Positions 62,399 to 64,000 of a stretch of 64,000 bases of DNA are shown here, piece after piece (positions within the stretch are counted from its first letter, which is position 1; every line of letters starts with the position of its first letter). The DNA is from Glo-17 sp964637835 (GTDB taxonomy: Bacteria; Krumholzibacteriota; Krumholzibacteriia; LZORAL124-64-63), in contig CAZWYF010000012.1 of assembly GCA_964637835.1 (NCBI GenBank), forward strand, positions 1 through 64,000, in the 5' to 3' direction. A program made the position numbers and the translations under genes. The notes beneath the pieces are model-generated. The model saw only the letters and a program-made list of their open reading frames with translations, did not search any database and was not told the origin of the DNA.

Positions 62399-63344
62399 AC
62401 AGGTTGCTGCCCGCCACCTGCTTGGCCATGTGCTTGACCTCGGCGCAGACGCTGGCCACCTCGAGATAGCGCGTGAACCGGTAGTGCCGCAGGCGCACGC
62501 CCCCCATGGACAGCGAGACCAGCGGATACTGCACCGGGTTGCCCTGCCGGTCGGTGGTGTCGATGGAGCCGCGCCGGGCGTCCTCGTCGCTGTAGAAGGC
62601 GGGCGCCCCCAGGTCGAACTGCTTGAGCACCTGCTCGGCCAGGGCCTCCGCCTCGCCGGCGTCGGTCATGATCACGAAGTCGTCGCCGCCCACGTGACCC
62701 AGGAAGGCCTCCCCGTGGCAGACCGTGCGGATGGCCGTCTGCAGGGTCTCGGCGGTGAAGAGCAGGAGATCGTCGCCTTCGCTGAAGCCGTACTTGTCGT
62801 TGTAGGCCTTGAAGTTGTCGAGGTCGGCATAGAGGACGGTCTTGTCCAGGCCCTGCTCGACGGCCTCCTGGATCTTGGCCACGATGCTGTTGTTGCCCGG
62901 CAGGTGGGTCAGCGGGTTGGCGTCGATGGCCACGTCCTCGAGCCGGGCCACCTCCTGCAGCAGGTGGTAGAGCCGGATGTGGGTGCGCACCCGGGCGAGG
63001 AACTCGCTCAGATGGCAGGGCTTGCTGATGTAGTCCACGCCGCCGGCGGCGTAGCCGCGGTCGATGTCCTCGCTGGTGGGCTCGGCGGTGACGAAGATCA
63101 CCGGCACGTTGATCAGCCGGGCGTCCTGCTTGAGATGCTCGCAGAGGGCGAAGCCGTCCATGGTCTGCATCTTGGCGGCGATGAGGAAGAGGTCGGGGAC
63201 GTCCGCCTCCACCAGCAGGAGCGCTTCCTCGCCGTTGCTGGCGGTGACCACGTCCCAGCCGTGGGCGCGCAGCGTCGCGGCGTGGATCCGCAGATCCTGC
63301 TCCGCATCGTCGACGATGAAGATCCTGGCCTTGCTCTCGACCAC
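62331..63344 (-). CDS. degenerate-receiver diguanylate cyclase (REC-GGDEF)
   Basis: This 337-residue protein has an N-terminal receiver domain (ARIFIVDDAEQDLRI; switch Thr in VIFVTAEP; Lys in YISKPCH). The phospho-acceptor Asp is replaced: the site reads LFLIAAKMQTMDG where L-D-x-M-M-P is usual, with Ala at residue 56. A C-terminal GGDEF domain follows: NPLTHLPGNNSIVAKI, VLYADLDNFKAYNDKYGFSE then GDD, and the active-site FLGHVGGDDFVIM (GGDDF). It is therefore probably an active cyclic-di-GMP synthase whose receiver does not need phosphorylation. GTG 63344 has GGGAGG 10 bases upstream; a longer reading to 63395 lacks a ribosome site. Confidence 0.85.
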   Translation of the reverse strand: MVESKARIFIVDDAEQDLRIHAATLRAHGWDVVTASNGEEALLLVEADVPDLFLIAAKMQTMDGFALCEHLKQDARLINVPVIFVTAEPTSEDIDRGYAAGGVDYISKPCHLSEFLARVRTHIRLYHLLQEVARLEDVAIDANPLTHLPGNNSIVAKIQEAVEQGLDKTVLYADLDNFKAYNDKYGFSEGDDLLLFTAETLQTAIRTVCHGEAFLGHVGGDDFVIMTDAGEAEALAEQVLKQFDLGAPAFYSDEDARRGSIDTTDRQGNPVQYPLVSLSMGGVRLRHYRFTRYLEVASVCAEVKHMAKQVAGSNLFMDRRGTTLPDRLTSAAPHTVR

Positions 63345-63465
63345 GGTGCGCCAGCCTCCCGGCGGTCTGGGTCCGTCCAGCGGACGCCGCCACACCCGGA
63401 TACGGTGCGGCTCCTGACCCGAACATCGGCAGGAGCCGCACCGTCATTGAGGGAATTTCCCGGGC

Positions 63466-64000
63466 TCAGGCGGCCGGACCGCCGCGATCGCCGGCGCCGG
63501 CGCCCTCGCCGCCCCGGTTCGCGCTGGCGGATTCCTGGCGCGACCGGTAGAGCAGCCAGAGGCCGAGGGCCACCAGCAGCAGCGGCCACCAGTCCTCCAG
63601 CCAGTCCAGGCGCAGGTCGAAGCCCGTGCGCAGGACCAGGATCACGCCGAGCACCACGAGGATCAGGCCGCCAGTGCGGGACCCGCCCACCGCCGGGAGC
63701 GTCAGGTCGCTGGGCAGCGGCTCCTCGCCGTAGCCGTCGAGCGCCAGGTTCACGGCCTGGGCGCGGCGGGCGCCATCGATGATCCCGTAGAGCCACACGA
63801 AGCCGAGCATGATCGCGAAGAAGGGCTCGAGCCCGTCGATCTCGCCACTGGCGAGCAGCGTGATCACGCCGGCGAAGGTGGCCGCCAGGACCATGCCCAC
63901 CTGGTAGTAGCCCACGTAGATCTGACCGAGGCCGGGCAGGATCCCGGACAGGAAGCCGGCCAGGAAGGGCACCTTGTAGGGCAGGTCCCGGCGTCGGCCA
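63466..64000 (-). CDS. small membrane protein, TM2/DUF5683-like, possibly extending beyond the window
   Basis: A protein of at least 168 residues with two or more helices (FLAGFLSGILPGLGQIYVGY; MVLAATFAGVITLLASG; FFAIMLGFVWLYGIID) and two more near the end (ILVVLGVILVLRTG; WPLLLVALGLWLLYRS). G-L-G-Q-x-Y-x-G-x-Y is like the TM2 or DUF5683 families, which lack a settled role. GTG at 63972 is one possible start, but the frame stays open to the window edge (RRRDLPYKV precedes it), so the true start may lie outside. The tail is Gly/Ala-rich. Confidence 0.6.
   Translation of the reverse strand, partial: GRRRDLPYKVPFLAGFLSGILPGLGQIYVGYYQVGMVLAATFAGVITLLASGEIDGLEPFFAIMLGFVWLYGIIDGARRAQAVNLALDGYGEEPLPSDLTLPAVGGSRTGGLILVVLGVILVLRTGFDLRLDWLEDWWPLLLVALGLWLLYRSRQESASANRGGEGAGAGDRGGPAA

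Overview
This window is a 64 kb scaffold from a very GC-rich, diderm (outer-membrane-bearing) bacterium. The evidence for an outer membrane is an LpxL/HtrB-type lipid A acyltransferase, several outer-membrane beta-barrels, an usher-like protein and several lipobox lipoproteins. The gene mix (many secreted proteins of unknown function, DUF4402 proteins, a maltodextrin locus with Glucodextran_C-type domains) suggests an FCB-group or nearby candidate phylum such as Krumholzibacteriota or Eiseniibacteriota; this placement is inference. The sequence is a draft, probably metagenomic, assembly: there are five runs of exactly 100 N (1731, 5772, 12697, 18554, 48430), and a perfect 55-bp duplication flanks the last one, as expected from an unmerged k-mer overlap. 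No rRNA, tRNA, CRISPR array, transposase or phage gene was seen.

Layout. 1-8.4 kb: a partial flavin disulfide oxidoreductase, an AIM24-like protein, a three-gene minus-strand set (serine hydrolase, DUF3228, M48-like peptidase), a repeat-rich spacer, a secreted protein, a hexapeptide acyltransferase and an outer-membrane barrel. 8.4-8.7 kb: remnant of an AAA+ ATPase gene. 9.1-15.0 kb: 2-oxoglutarate dehydrogenase complex (sucA, sucB, lpdA). 15-25 kb: lipoproteins, a RidA-family protein, a PAP2 phosphatase, a broken esterase, a lipid A acyltransferase and a TPR/hydrolase-like secreted protein. 25-30.4 kb: chaperone-usher-like locus with two DUF4402 proteins. 31.8-45.1 kb: a long minus-strand maltodextrin operon (periplasmic or surface alpha-amylases, MalKEFG-type ABC importer, Glucodextran_C-type protein, outer-membrane barrel, a coupled micro-ORF and a ParB-fold protein). 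45-50 kb: EamA exporter, hybrid histidine kinase, Tat-exported dehydrogenase-like protein. 50.3-53.6 kb: phosphotransbutyrylase plus a fused phosphotransacylase-butyrate kinase. 53.7-61.9 kb: L,D-transpeptidase, then a tightly overlapping operon of a lysine 2,3-aminomutase-like radical SAM enzyme, two D-Ala-D-Ala-ligase-like ATP-grasps, a GNAT-deacetylase fusion and another GNAT, followed by a Mur-family ligase. 62-64 kb: SpoIIAA-like protein, a degenerate-receiver diguanylate cyclase and a membrane protein.

How the genes work together. The TCA-cycle block is a complete 2-oxoglutarate dehydrogenase. The maltodextrin locus reads as a full route: polymer cleavage outside or in the periplasm, outer-membrane passage, capture and ATP-driven import. 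The butyrate-type kinase and transferases would make acyl-phosphate and ATP. The 54.6-60.2 kb cluster is the best candidate for an undescribed biosynthetic system: its aminomutase keeps the lysine-recognition aspartates and PLP lysine of lysine 2,3-aminomutase, so it probably makes beta-lysine or a close relative that two amide ligases, two acetyltransferases and a deacetylase then process.

A recurring genome feature is short tandem repeats directly downstream of genes. In three cases the repeat unit includes the gene's own stop codon.
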